Source: Clostridioides difficile CD160 (GTDB lineage Bacteria; Bacillota; Clostridia; Peptostreptococcales; Peptostreptococcaceae). From it: a stretch of DNA of 44,469 nucleotides. The position numbers and the translations under genes are program-made. Each line of letters begins with the position of its first letter. Position 1 is the first letter of the stretch. The DNA lies in assembly GCF_000449425.2 (NCBI RefSeq), contig NZ_AVHW01000084.1:1-44469 (forward strand), in the 5' to 3' direction. Positions 33,977-42,229 of the stretch are shown here, in pieces. The notes beneath the pieces were generated by a model. It saw nothing but the letters and a program-made list of their open reading frames with translations, had not been told where the DNA came from and did no database searches.

Positions 33977-35788
33977 TTATTTACTCAACTTACTTATATC
34001 AAAGCTTAAACAACTTGCAAATAAACGTTCATAATCTTCTAGTAATGATAATTCTAAGTAATCACATGTTTTCAACACATCATTTACTTCAGCTCTTTTT
34101 GATATATCTAAAAGGCATAAAATTGCACCACTTTTAGAAGAATTTCCAATATAACTAATTTTATCTTTAAATTCTATAGGAACCATTCCTACACCAACAA
34201 TACTTTCAACCTTTAAATGTGCTCCAAATTGACCTGCTATTATTACTTTGTCAATATCTCTAGGATTTAATTTTAAATTATGTAACATAGATAAAATACC
34301 AGATAAAATAGCTCCTTTTGCTAGCTGAACTTGTCTAATATCATTTTGAGTAATATATATGTTATGTTTTTTAGATAATACTATACTTCTCTTTTTGCCA
34401 TCCTCTACCAAAAGATTTTTAAGAAATTTATCCTCATTAAAATCATCTTTTTTCTTTACTCTTCCGCTCTTATTAATCAGACCCGCTTTGTATATTTCAG
34501 ATATAGAATCTAAAATACCACTTCCACAAATACCATTTGGATTTCCCTGTCCTATAATATCTATTTGTATTCCCTCATCTTTAATACTTATCCCCTCAAT
34601 AGCTCCCTCACCTGCTCGTACTCCACAAGTTATATTCATTCCTTCTAATGCTGGTCCGGCAGCACATGAACATGCGATTAACTTTCCACAATCAGATAAA
34701 ATCATTTCTCCATTAGTTCCTATGTCTATGAAAAGTATCTTCTGATTTACTTTTTTTAAATTTGTGACAATAGCACCTGCAGTAATATCAGCACCTATAA
34801 ATGCAGACACACTTGGTAAGCAGTAAAGCCTTGTATAATTTGATACTTCTAGACCTATATCTGAAGCTAAAAAAGTCTTACTATCTTTAAACATCGGTCT
34901 ATATGGATTTACTCCTAAACTTTTAGGATTTATTCCTAAGAGTAAATGTAACATTGTAGTATTTGCAGCAATTGATATATCATAAATGTTTTCCTTTGCT
35001 ATTTTATTATCCTCACACAAATAATTAAATAGATTATTTAAACATTCAACAACCACTTTACTTAGAATTTCTGCTCCATTTTTCTCTTTTGATGCAAAAT
35101 TAATTCTTGATAATACATCCAACCCATAGCTTTTTTGAGGATTTATAGAAGAAGCACTTTTAATTTCTTTGCCAGTATTTAAATCTATTAATGATACCAC
35201 CATAGTAGTTGTACCAATATCAACTGCAAATCCATATATCAAACTTCTTGTATCTCCATTTTCTATGGATATAATCTTTCCATCATATCTAGTTATTGTA
35301 TAGGTCTCTCCTTCTTTTAAGTTAGAAAACCTTTTTATTACATTTAAGGGTAAACTTTCTTTATCTTCTAATAATAATTTTTCTACTGCGTCACTTTGTA
35401 AAAGAGACTTTTCTGAAAATATCTTACATTCTTTTCTTACAGCAGGATTTAAATCAAACTTAGGCATATAACCTTCATCTAATACTTCTACCTTTTTTTC
35501 ATCATGCAACAATTCTATATCAATATCTCCATCTACTTGATATAAACATGCTAACCTAATATTATCTAAAACTTCTTCCTCACTTAAAAACCTTCTTTGT
35601 TCCTCTAAATTCTTATCTTTAATATTACTTAAGATTTTAACTTTACATTTTCCACAATACCCTTTACCTGCACAGGGGTTTTCAATCATTATTCCATTTT
35701 CTTTTAAAATTTCCAACAAATTTTTTCCAGAATCAAACTTTAATATTTTTTGTTCTCCATATCCATCATTTACAGTTAATATGTACAT
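33977..35788 (-). CDS. Corrinoid reductive activase (ASKHA domain, RACo/RamA-like)
   Basis: A 603-residue ATP-dependent activator that reduces inactive Co(II) corrinoid to Co(I). The N-terminal 2Fe-2S ferredoxin domain carries NPCAGKGYCGKCKV and a later Cys in RLACLYQV. A linker follows, then the ASKHA (actin-like ATPase) domain with FAVDIGTTTMVVSLI, LFIDIGTNGEMIL and GICGSGILDSISE. This is the 2Fe-2S type of Acetobacterium/Moorella rather than RamA with C-terminal 4Fe-4S clusters. ATG 35788 lies after GGTAGGTG. It is 19 bp from the preceding URO-D gene, clearly one transcript. Confidence 0.9.
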   Translation of the reverse strand: MYILTVNDGYGEQKILKFDSGKNLLEILKENGIMIENPCAGKGYCGKCKVKILSNIKDKNLEEQRRFLSEEEVLDNIRLACLYQVDGDIDIELLHDEKKVEVLDEGYMPKFDLNPAVRKECKIFSEKSLLQSDAVEKLLLEDKESLPLNVIKRFSNLKEGETYTITRYDGKIISIENGDTRSLIYGFAVDIGTTTMVVSLIDLNTGKEIKSASSINPQKSYGLDVLSRINFASKEKNGAEILSKVVVECLNNLFNYLCEDNKIAKENIYDISIAANTTMLHLLLGINPKSLGVNPYRPMFKDSKTFLASDIGLEVSNYTRLYCLPSVSAFIGADITAGAIVTNLKKVNQKILFIDIGTNGEMILSDCGKLIACSCAAGPALEGMNITCGVRAGEGAIEGISIKDEGIQIDIIGQGNPNGICGSGILDSISEIYKAGLINKSGRVKKKDDFNEDKFLKNLLVEDGKKRSIVLSKKHNIYITQNDIRQVQLAKGAILSGILSMLHNLKLNPRDIDKVIIAGQFGAHLKVESIVGVGMVPIEFKDKISYIGNSSKSGAILCLLDISKRAEVNDVLKTCDYLELSLLEDYERLFASCLSFDISKLSK

Positions 35789-35807
35789 TTTGACACCTAC
35801 CATATGC

Positions 35808-36833
35808 TTAACATTCACTTTCTCGTGCACTCAGAACCATTGATTGTATATTTTTAATTGGAGTCCTAGCTCCTATTCCACATGCTGGAGATAAAATATT
35901 TATACCATTCTTTATACATCTTCTTCCTATTTCTCCAACTTTATCCTCAGTCCCATATTCAAGGGCATATGTACTTACATTACCAATAATTGCTTTGTTA
36001 GGAACATTTAATACAACCTGTTTTTCATCAGTTATTGAATCAAAACTTATACCTAAACTATGAATACTATTCAATTGAGGATATATAGTTTTTAATCTTC
36101 CACAAATATGTACTATGCTTGGAATATTATTGTCTTCTTCATTTAATGAATCTAAAATTCTATTTATATATGGAACCACAAATTCTTCAAATTTTTTAGG
36201 TCCAAGTATTTCTCCAGTAGCACTTGGGTCAGCAATAGCTATTAAATCTGCACCAGCTTCAATTTGTGCCTTTGCAAATTTAATTATATTTTCTGTAACA
36301 AACTCTAAAAACTTATGAACATTTTCTCTATCTTTTCTTAATTCTCTATAAAATATAGTAGGTTCAATTAAAGATGTTGCAACGCTTATTGGACCAACTA
36401 CATTAGCAATGATAGGTACATCACTATCTTTAGTTTTTAAATACTTAATTGCATCTATAACAACTTTTGCTCGTCCAATATTTACATCAAGTTCTTTTAA
36501 TTTTACGTAATCAGATATTGTGTCCATAGGATAAAAGTTTACTCTAGGCTCTGTAATTTTAGTTCCAAAATCAACTTTAGCTCCCATTGCTTCAGCTTCT
36601 ATAGTCATACAAAATGGTACGCCACAATTTTCAAAACCATCATTTTCATAGATACCATAAGTGAGCTCTGCCATTTTAATAGCATCAAAATGTGCATCAG
36701 GCCAACTTATTCCTTTCATATCCATCACATCTTCTACAACCATGTTCATCATACCACCAGGGCAAATACAAGGAGGTCTATCAACAGACTCTCTATTTAA
36801 AACCTTCAATAATCTCTCTTTGCAAGTATACAA
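35808..36833 (-). CDS. URO-D/MtaA-family corrinoid methyltransferase (3 of 4)
   Basis: A 341-residue protein starting at TTG 36833, with AAGGATGG 8 bp upstream. The N-terminus (LLKVLNRESVDRPPCICPGG) is typical of MtaA-like enzymes. The zinc pattern is complete: IVHICGRLK near residue 240 and ILSPACGIGARTP near residue 320. It is the first gene after the corrinoid protein (38 bp) and just before the activase, the place usually held by the partner methyltransferase. The acceptor may be tetrahydrofolate or a thiol; the family's CoM is not expected in clostridia. Confidence 0.87.
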   Translation of the reverse strand: MYTCKERLLKVLNRESVDRPPCICPGGMMNMVVEDVMDMKGISWPDAHFDAIKMAELTYGIYENDGFENCGVPFCMTIEAEAMGAKVDFGTKITEPRVNFYPMDTISDYVKLKELDVNIGRAKVVIDAIKYLKTKDSDVPIIANVVGPISVATSLIEPTIFYRELRKDRENVHKFLEFVTENIIKFAKAQIEAGADLIAIADPSATGEILGPKKFEEFVVPYINRILDSLNEEDNNIPSIVHICGRLKTIYPQLNSIHSLGISFDSITDEKQVVLNVPNKAIIGNVSTYALEYGTEDKVGEIGRRCIKNGINILSPACGIGARTPIKNIQSMVLSARESEC

Positions 36834-36871
36834 ATTAATTTACCATCCTTTTTATATAATATAAATAACGC

Positions 36872-37519
36872 TTAGGATACTAATTTTTTTGCTAATTCAA
36901 CAGCTTTTGCTGCTGATGGTGAATATCCATCTGCACCTATCTTTTTAGCATAGCTTTCAGATATAGGACCACCACCTATCATTATTTTGAAACTATCTCT
37001 TATCCCCTGACCTTTTAAATCTTCTATTAAAACTTCCATATTATCCATAGTTGTGGTCATAAGAGTAGACATTGCTATGATATCAGCATTTACTTCCTTA
37101 GCTTTTTCAACAAATTCACTCATAGGTATATCTCTTCCTAAATCGTAAACTTCAAATCCAGCTGTTTCTAACATTATTTTTACTATATTTTTTCCAATAT
37201 CATGAGTATCACCTTGCACAACACCCATTACTATTTTTCCAGTTTTTTTTGAATCTTCTTTTTTAATATGAGGTTTTAAAACATCAATACCTGCATTCAT
37301 TGCATCTGAACATAAAAGTAGTTCTGGAACATAATATTCTTCTTCTTCATACAACTCACCAGCTCTTTGCATTCCAACAGAAAGCCCCTTATCTATTCCT
37401 TCAAATGCGTCAAAATCTTGTTTTAAATACTCTTTTGCTATCTCTACTACTTGTTCTTCTTCCATCTCAACTACGTTATAAGCTAATTTTTTTAATAATT
37501 CCTCTTTTTCTTTACTCAT
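36872..37519 (-). CDS. Methyl-accepting corrinoid (B12-binding) protein, MtaC/MtbC-like
   Basis: A 215-residue corrinoid protein. The N-terminal helical cap domain (about 1-85) is followed by a Rossmann B12-binding domain with the base-off/His-on motif GDTHDIGKN (DXHXXG), STLMTTTMDN and IMIGGGPIS. The His is the lower axial cobalt ligand. It shuttles the methyl group between the methyltransferases around it. ATG 37519 lies about 8 bp after AAGGGGGA. It is the only corrinoid protein in the window, so all four URO-D proteins presumably share it. Confidence 0.93.
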   Translation of the reverse strand: MSKEKEELLKKLAYNVVEMEEEQVVEIAKEYLKQDFDAFEGIDKGLSVGMQRAGELYEEEEYYVPELLLCSDAMNAGIDVLKPHIKKEDSKKTGKIVMGVVQGDTHDIGKNIVKIMLETAGFEVYDLGRDIPMSEFVEKAKEVNADIIAMSTLMTTTMDNMEVLIEDLKGQGIRDSFKIMIGGGPISESYAKKIGADGYSPSAAKAVELAKKLVS

Positions 37520-37639
37520 ATACATTTCCCCCTTAACCAATTTAATTTTCATTTTTCCAATGTTTAAAACTGAACAATAATAGTAACTATAAAGTCATTT
37601 TTAAAATACTTTTATGTAAAAATAATTTATCTTATCTTA

Positions 37640-37668
37640 AATTTAATATTTTTATTATTTTTTGTCTA
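37640..37668 (-). promoter_or_regulatory. Possible promoter of the corrinoid module
   Basis: In the 218-bp gap before the corrinoid-protein gene the minus strand has TAGACA (37663-37668), a 17-bp spacer and TAAATT (37640-37645). The match is weak. A short dyad ATAGTAACTAT (about 37580-37590) lies downstream of it. No cobalamin-riboswitch-like leader was recognised. Confidence 0.35.
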
Positions 37669-37737
37669 ATATGAAAAATCTATTTACTAACTAACATATA
37701 TTCAAAGAGTCTATTCCATAATATCAATATAAATATC

Positions 37738-38793
37738 TTAATCATATCTTCCAAAATCTTCTACGGCTCTCACCATAGCTTGTACATTACATGCTGGAGC
37801 AAGAGGAGTTAATGCACAATCTGGCATCAATATAAATCCTCCTGGAGAATATTTCATTTGTTCAATTGCTTTTCTACTCTCTTCATATACATCTTCAGGT
37901 TTGCCTGAATGTATAATAGAATTCCTTACATTTCCACCAATAATGTATTCATCACCCAAAATTTCTGCTGTCTCCCTCATATCCATCTCATAACCTAATG
38001 TAAATACAGTTCTGCTTGGTAATTTTAATTCGTTTGTCCAGTATTTTAAATTTTCCTTATGGTCTCCACAAAGATGTACTATCCATTTCTTAATACCCCA
38101 TGCTTGATATATATCTTGAATCTCTTTTATATATGGAATAGAGAATCTTTCAAAATCTTTTGAAGAAATAATTCCATGAGATTCCATAGGATATGCTGAA
38201 AATGTTGATATTTTTTCTACACCAAATGTATCTATGCTTTTCTTTGTTATTGCCAGCATGTAATCAGTCACCATTCTAAGAAGATGATGTATTACTTCAG
38301 GGTCTTTTCTTAAGGATTTTAATAATAGTTCTGTTCCTAAAATACTTTGTACTCCACCAAATGGAGAACCTGATGGAACGGAAAATCCAAATCCATTTTC
38401 CACACATATTTTAGCAAATTTCAAAGACCTAATTGCTGATGGTGCAGTGTCTACATCAGGCATTTTTAGATTTTTAACATCTTTTATATCCTCTATAGGT
38501 CTTCTTATTACTTTTGGCAATCTTATTCTTGGAGTTTCTGAAAACATTAATTCACCACCAAAATCCCAAGTTTGCCATTCTGGAATTGCATAACCTGGAG
38601 TAGCATCGTACTTATGTAAATTTATTGAACACATTTGAGCTTTAAAAGCTTTTTCAGGTTCCATATAATATTCTTTTGAAGAATAATTTGAAATGTTAGC
38701 AGCATATAAAGTAACGTTTGGATTAACTGGTATACGGTCTAACTTTTCTTTATTCATTAATGCCTTCATTCTTTCAGCAGAAGTCAATTCCAT
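37738..38793 (-). CDS. URO-D/MtaA-family corrinoid methyltransferase (4 of 4)
   Basis: A 351-residue protein, the most divergent of the four. It retains the zinc pattern WIVHLCGDHK near residue 245 and LMPDCALTPLAP near residue 330. Aromatic-rich segments (PEWQTWDFGGELMF) and SGSPFGGVQ suggest a different substrate pocket, so it is a fair candidate for the substrate-side methyltransferase. AGGAG is followed at once by four consecutive ATG codons; the third or fourth has the best spacing. It is separated from the binding-protein gene upstream by a terminator-like hairpin and from the corrinoid gene by a gap of about 220 bp. Confidence 0.85.
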   Translation of the reverse strand: MELTSAERMKALMNKEKLDRIPVNPNVTLYAANISNYSSKEYYMEPEKAFKAQMCSINLHKYDATPGYAIPEWQTWDFGGELMFSETPRIRLPKVIRRPIEDIKDVKNLKMPDVDTAPSAIRSLKFAKICVENGFGFSVPSGSPFGGVQSILGTELLLKSLRKDPEVIHHLLRMVTDYMLAITKKSIDTFGVEKISTFSAYPMESHGIISSKDFERFSIPYIKEIQDIYQAWGIKKWIVHLCGDHKENLKYWTNELKLPSRTVFTLGYEMDMRETAEILGDEYIIGGNVRNSIIHSGKPEDVYEESRKAIEQMKYSPGGFILMPDCALTPLAPACNVQAMVRAVEDFGRYD

Positions 38794-38856
38794 CATCATC
38801 ATCTCCTAATTTAATATATTGTTTGATAAGTTATTATAGTAACATAGAAAAAATCA

Positions 38857-38880
38857 CCTTAAAAATTTCAACTTTTAAGG
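38857..38880 (-). terminator. Weak terminator after the SsuA-like gene
   Basis: CCTTAAAA / TTTTAAGG arms around 8 nt, followed on the minus strand by GATTTTTTC. The short AT-rich stem suggests partial termination between the importer and the methyltransferase genes. Confidence 0.55.
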
Positions 38881-38898
38881 CAATTTCTTTCTCTGTAT

Positions 38899-39942
38899 CT
38901 ATTTATCTAACTTAACATTTTTTTGAGCATCTTTTAAGAAAGTATCATCTATAGCCTTTTCACGAGGTATTTCTTGTTTAATAACACCTGAAGCCATAGA
39001 CATTCTATTTATAGCTGCATACCCATCATCAGTGAAACTTCCATCTTTAGAATATATATTATTATCTTTTATTTCTTTTACAGAATCTTCAAGCATTTCA
39101 TTTCCTGGGAATAATGGTTTCAATGTTTCTATTATTTTTTCTGCAGAATTTTCATTTGTCCATAATATAGCTTTATATATAGCATTTACATATTTTTGTA
39201 CTGTTTCTGGATTTTCTTTTATGTATTTGTCTGTAGTAAATGTTATATACATTTCATAATTTTCAGAACCAATTAATTTTTTATGAACTTCTGGATTATA
39301 TATATCTTCAACTAACTTATTACCTGCATCAAGTACAATTTTACGAGCAGACGGAGATACATAACTACCTGCAACATCTTCTTTTTCCAAAGCTGCAACT
39401 AATGCTGAGTTTGGAAGATTTACATATGTAGCATCAGTATCTGGATTAAGACCATTTTCTTTTAACACAGAACGTACAAATGCTCTAGGAGATGAACCAC
39501 TATCAGCCCCATTTATAGTTTTACCTTTCATATCTTTTACGCTACTATATTTTGGTGCTACCACAAATGAATATGGATATTTTTGTGTAGTTGAAAGTAA
39601 TAACTTAGTACCTTGATTTTTTTCATTAAAACCTAAAATCATTTCTGGCCCATATAGACCAAATTGAGCATCACCAGATAATACTGGTGCTGTTGGCATA
39701 TCACTTTGAACTGTAACAAATTCCACATCTAAACCTTCTTCTTCAAAAAATCCTAGTGCTTTTGCTAAGTATGCTGGTCCCCAAAGCTCACCTCTAACTG
39801 GTTCAGATACTTTAACCTTTTCTAATTGTTTTGTTTCTTTTTTAGCATTGTTTGAACTCTTGTCTTCTTCTTTTCCAGAGCTACAAGCAACCATGCCTAA
39901 TAACATAACACCACATAATAAAATTGAAATAAACTTTTTCAT
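38899..39942 (-). CDS. NMT1/SsuA-type ABC transporter substrate-binding lipoprotein
   Basis: A 347-residue lipoprotein with lipobox GMVAC, lipidated Cys at residue 20. The fold is that of NitT/TauT family binding proteins: GPAYLAKALGFFEEEGLDVEF at the start of lobe 1, then LSGDAQFGLYGPE and KDMKGKTINGADSGSSPR. The family covers taurine, alkanesulfonates, nitrate, aromatic acids and thiamin precursors; the ligand cannot be named. ATG 39942 follows GAGGAG, which an upstream GTG overlaps. It is the last gene of an ATPase - permease - binding-protein unit upstream of the corrinoid genes, so its ligand may be the methyl donor. Confidence 0.9.
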   Translation of the reverse strand: MKKFISILLCGVMLLGMVACSSGKEEDKSSNNAKKETKQLEKVKVSEPVRGELWGPAYLAKALGFFEEEGLDVEFVTVQSDMPTAPVLSGDAQFGLYGPEMILGFNEKNQGTKLLLSTTQKYPYSFVVAPKYSSVKDMKGKTINGADSGSSPRAFVRSVLKENGLNPDTDATYVNLPNSALVAALEKEDVAGSYVSPSARKIVLDAGNKLVEDIYNPEVHKKLIGSENYEMYITFTTDKYIKENPETVQKYVNAIYKAILWTNENSAEKIIETLKPLFPGNEMLEDSVKEIKDNNIYSKDGSFTDDGYAAINRMSMASGVIKQEIPREKAIDDTFLKDAQKNVKLDK

Positions 39943-39965
39943 ATTTTTTCTCCTCACATTATTTT

Positions 39966-40733
39966 TTAGTCAATACTCTCTCTCCATCTTAAAATTCTTT
40001 TTTCCACATGTTTTAATATATAATCAAGCATTGACATTATAAACATCATTAAAAAGATACAAGATAGTACTCTTGTAATATTGTAAACTCCTCCAGCTGC
40101 TTGCACCATCCATCCTAAACCCTGATTAGAACCTAAATATTCTCCAACTATTGCACCTAAAACCGAAGCTCCTGCTCCTGAACGTAAACTAGCCATAATC
40201 CAAGGAACACAGGAAGGTAATATTACTTTTTGTATAATTTGCAACTTGGATGCACCCATAATTTTTAATGTATTTATTAAATTTATATCTACATTTTTAA
40301 AACCTGCATACGCATTAAAAAACACCAAAAAGAACACCATTATTGCAGCCATAAAAATTTTGGCTTGTAACCCTATTCCAAACCAAATTATAAATAAAGG
40401 CCCAAGTGATAGTTTTGGTAATCCATATAATCCTACTAATATTGGGTCGAATATGTCTGCTAAAAGTGGTATATTTCCAAATAAAAATGCTATTATTACG
40501 CCAAATACTACACCATAAAACAAACCAAATAATGAAGCTTTTAATGTTATATAAATATGAGGCCATATTTCACCTGTATTAAACATAGCTATTAAATCTT
40601 TTATGATGTTTAATGGTGAACTAAAGAAAAAAGTATTAATGAGATTATTGTCAGATAGATATTCCCAGACCATTAAAAATATCACTATAAAAATTAAACA
40701 ATAACATTTTTTTAGTATTTTTTTAAGCTCCAT
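39966..40733 (-). CDS. SsuC/TauC-type ABC transporter permease
   Basis: A 255-residue permease with six likely membrane helices. The family-typical helix-loop GLPKLSLGPLFIIWFGIG and the EAA loop (NTLKIMGASKLQIIQKVILP) are visible, as is SGAGASVLGAIVGEYLGSNQGLGW. Starts at GTG 40739 or ATG 40733 both lie within the 3' end of the ATPase gene, so translation is coupled. It forms one importer with the ATPase upstream and the NMT1-type lipoprotein downstream. Confidence 0.9.
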   Translation of the reverse strand: MELKKILKKCYCLIFIVIFLMVWEYLSDNNLINTFFFSSPLNIIKDLIAMFNTGEIWPHIYITLKASLFGLFYGVVFGVIIAFLFGNIPLLADIFDPILVGLYGLPKLSLGPLFIIWFGIGLQAKIFMAAIMVFFLVFFNAYAGFKNVDINLINTLKIMGASKLQIIQKVILPSCVPWIMASLRSGAGASVLGAIVGEYLGSNQGLGWMVQAAGGVYNITRVLSCIFLMMFIMSMLDYILKHVEKRILRWRESID

Positions 40734-41535
40734 ACTCACCCATCTCCTCTTTTCTTCCTTTTATTACTTCAGACTTTATATCATCCCAAATTTGCTTTTC
40801 TAATTCTATAAATTGAGGGCTTGATTTACTTTCTATATTATTACGTGGTCTAGGTAAATCTACAATATATTCTGATTTAATAGATGAAGGTCTGTAACTC
40901 ATAAGTATAATTCTATCTGCCAATGTTATTGCTTCTGATATATCATGAGTAATATACACAATAGTATTTTTTCTTTTTTCCCAAATATTTAGAATTTCAT
41001 CCTGTAGCAATTCTCTTGTAAATACATCTAATGGACCAAATGGTTCATCCATAAAAATAACATCTGGGTCTTGTGCTAAAGCACGCATTATAATCGCTCT
41101 TTTTCTCATCCCTCCAGAAAGCTCATATGGATATTTTTCCTCAAAACCAGCTAAACCACTAGTTTGCATAAGCTCTTTTGCCAATTTTATTCTATGTTTT
41201 TTGTCTTCTCCCCTTATCTCAAGACCAAGAGCAATATTATCAACTATCTTTCTCCAAGGAAGTAAAGTATCCATTTGTGATATGTATCCTATTTTATGTC
41301 TCCCAAAATGCAATGGTTTTCCGTCAATTAAGACTTCTCCTTTTGTAGGTTTTAACATACCACACATTATGTTTAAAAGTGTACTTTTTCCACATCCACT
41401 AGAACCAACAATAGCTAAAAACTCTCCTTTTTTTACAGAAAGGTCTATATCATTAATAGCATGTATACGTTCTCCATTTTTAGATTGATAATAATGAGTA
41501 ATATTTTTTAAAATTAATGTATTTGTGTTTTCCAT
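40723..41535 (-). CDS. SsuB/TauB-type ABC transporter ATPase
   Basis: A 270-residue ATPase of the nitrate/sulfonate/taurine class. Walker A GSSGCGKST near residue 44, Q-loop GYISQMDTLLPWRK (the LLPW form typical of this class), signature LSGGMRKR, Walker B DVIFMDEPFGPLD and switch His in YITHDISEA are present. AAGGGG lies 7 bp before the ATG. It is the first gene of the importer unit, downstream of a promoter with two LysR-type dyads. Confidence 0.92.
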   Translation of the reverse strand: MENTNTLILKNITHYYQSKNGERIHAINDIDLSVKKGEFLAIVGSSGCGKSTLLNIMCGMLKPTKGEVLIDGKPLHFGRHKIGYISQMDTLLPWRKIVDNIALGLEIRGEDKKHRIKLAKELMQTSGLAGFEEKYPYELSGGMRKRAIIMRALAQDPDVIFMDEPFGPLDVFTRELLQDEILNIWEKRKNTIVYITHDISEAITLADRIILMSYRPSSIKSEYIVDLPRPRNNIESKSSPQFIELEKQIWDDIKSEVIKGRKEEMGEYGA

Positions 41536-41615
41536 TTCAATACCCCTTATTTATATACTACAAATATAATACAATTTTCTATTTATTATATTATACTTCG
41601 ACTTTGAACAACATA

Positions 41616-41691
41616 AGTTTAATATGTTTTCCATTCTTTGTCCAATAGCAAAAAACTATCTCCAATAACCATATTATAGTATCCAACTATA
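41616..41691 (-). promoter_or_regulatory. Promoter with two LysR-type dyads for the SsuABC-like importer
   Basis: Plus-strand boxes are AATAG-N7-CTATC (41644-41660) and the perfect dyad TATAG-N7-CTATA (41675-41691), centres 31 bp apart. On the minus strand -35 TTGGAC (41640-41645) abuts the proximal box and -10 TAAACT lies at 41616-41621 (18-bp spacer), the same geometry as at 27702-27777. An additional TATAAT-like run nearer the gene could be an alternative -10. Confidence 0.62.
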
Positions 41692-41704
41692 TCCATAAAA
41701 AAAA

Positions 41705-41740
41705 CTACATTAAGTTTGTTATAATACAAACTCAATGTAG
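41705..41740 (-). terminator. Strong intrinsic terminator of the Mo-oxidoreductase operon
   Basis: 15-bp arms CTACATTAAGTTTGT / ACAAACTCAATGTAG (one G-U pair on the minus-strand RNA) with a 6-nt loop, followed on the minus strand by eight T. It separates the oxidoreductase transcript from the importer. Confidence 0.9.
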
Positions 41741-41793
41741 CCTTTCATAAAAAACATCTTACATCTAAGTGCAAGTCGCTATTTATATTTGAT

Positions 41794-42216
41794 TTATTTA
41801 TTAAATTTTAATGCTCCTGTAGGACATACCATTACACAAGGTAAATCCATACCACATTCATGTCTTTCAACACACCCATTACACTTATTTGCCTTGCCAT
41901 CCTTGTCATAATTCAAAGCTCCATATTCACAAGCTTTTTCACAAAGTTTACATCCTATACAGTTTTGATTATCCAATAAAACAAACCCATCTTCTTTTTT
42001 AAAACAGTCTTTAGGACATATATCCAAACATTTTGGCTCATCACAATGAATACATGCTAACGAAAAATATTCTATATTTTCACCATCTTCCATTGTAAAT
42101 ACACGTCTAAAAAGTTCGCCATTATCTATATCATTATCATTTTGGTCTACACAAGCAAGTAAACATGCTCCACATGCTGTACATAATTCTTTATTAAATT
42201 TAAATAAACTTTTCAT
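41794..42216 (-). CDS. Four-cluster ferredoxin subunit of the Mo oxidoreductase (DmsB/PhsB-like)
   Basis: A 140-residue iron-sulfur subunit with four Cys clusters: CTACGACLLAC, CIHCDEPKCLDIC, CIGCKLCEKAC and CNGC...C...CVMVCP. This is the DmsB/NrfC/PhsB pattern in a compact form; usual members are near 200 residues. It should carry four [4Fe-4S] clusters and pass electrons between a soluble donor and the catalytic subunit. There is no membrane segment or Tat signal, and no anchor subunit gene is adjacent, so the complex is cytosolic. It lies 13 bp behind the catalytic gene. Confidence 0.88.
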   Translation of the reverse strand: MKSLFKFNKELCTACGACLLACVDQNDNDIDNGELFRRVFTMEDGENIEYFSLACIHCDEPKCLDICPKDCFKKEDGFVLLDNQNCIGCKLCEKACEYGALNYDKDGKANKCNGCVERHECGMDLPCVMVCPTGALKFNK

Positions 42217-42229
42217 TATATCCCTCCAT

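Noticed and set aside
34359-34745. A 128-codon open frame on the plus strand
   Set aside because: Antisense to the corrinoid activase, whose domains account for the sequence; composition is that of a shadow frame.
37553-37737. Cobalamin riboswitch upstream of the corrinoid-protein gene
   Set aside because: No B12-box-like conserved segment or strong terminator pair was recognised in this AT-rich gap.
31960-38793. URO-D proteins as haem-pathway uroporphyrinogen decarboxylases (HemE)
   Set aside because: They carry the HXC...C zinc pattern of methyltransferases and sit with a corrinoid protein and activase, with no haem-synthesis genes near.
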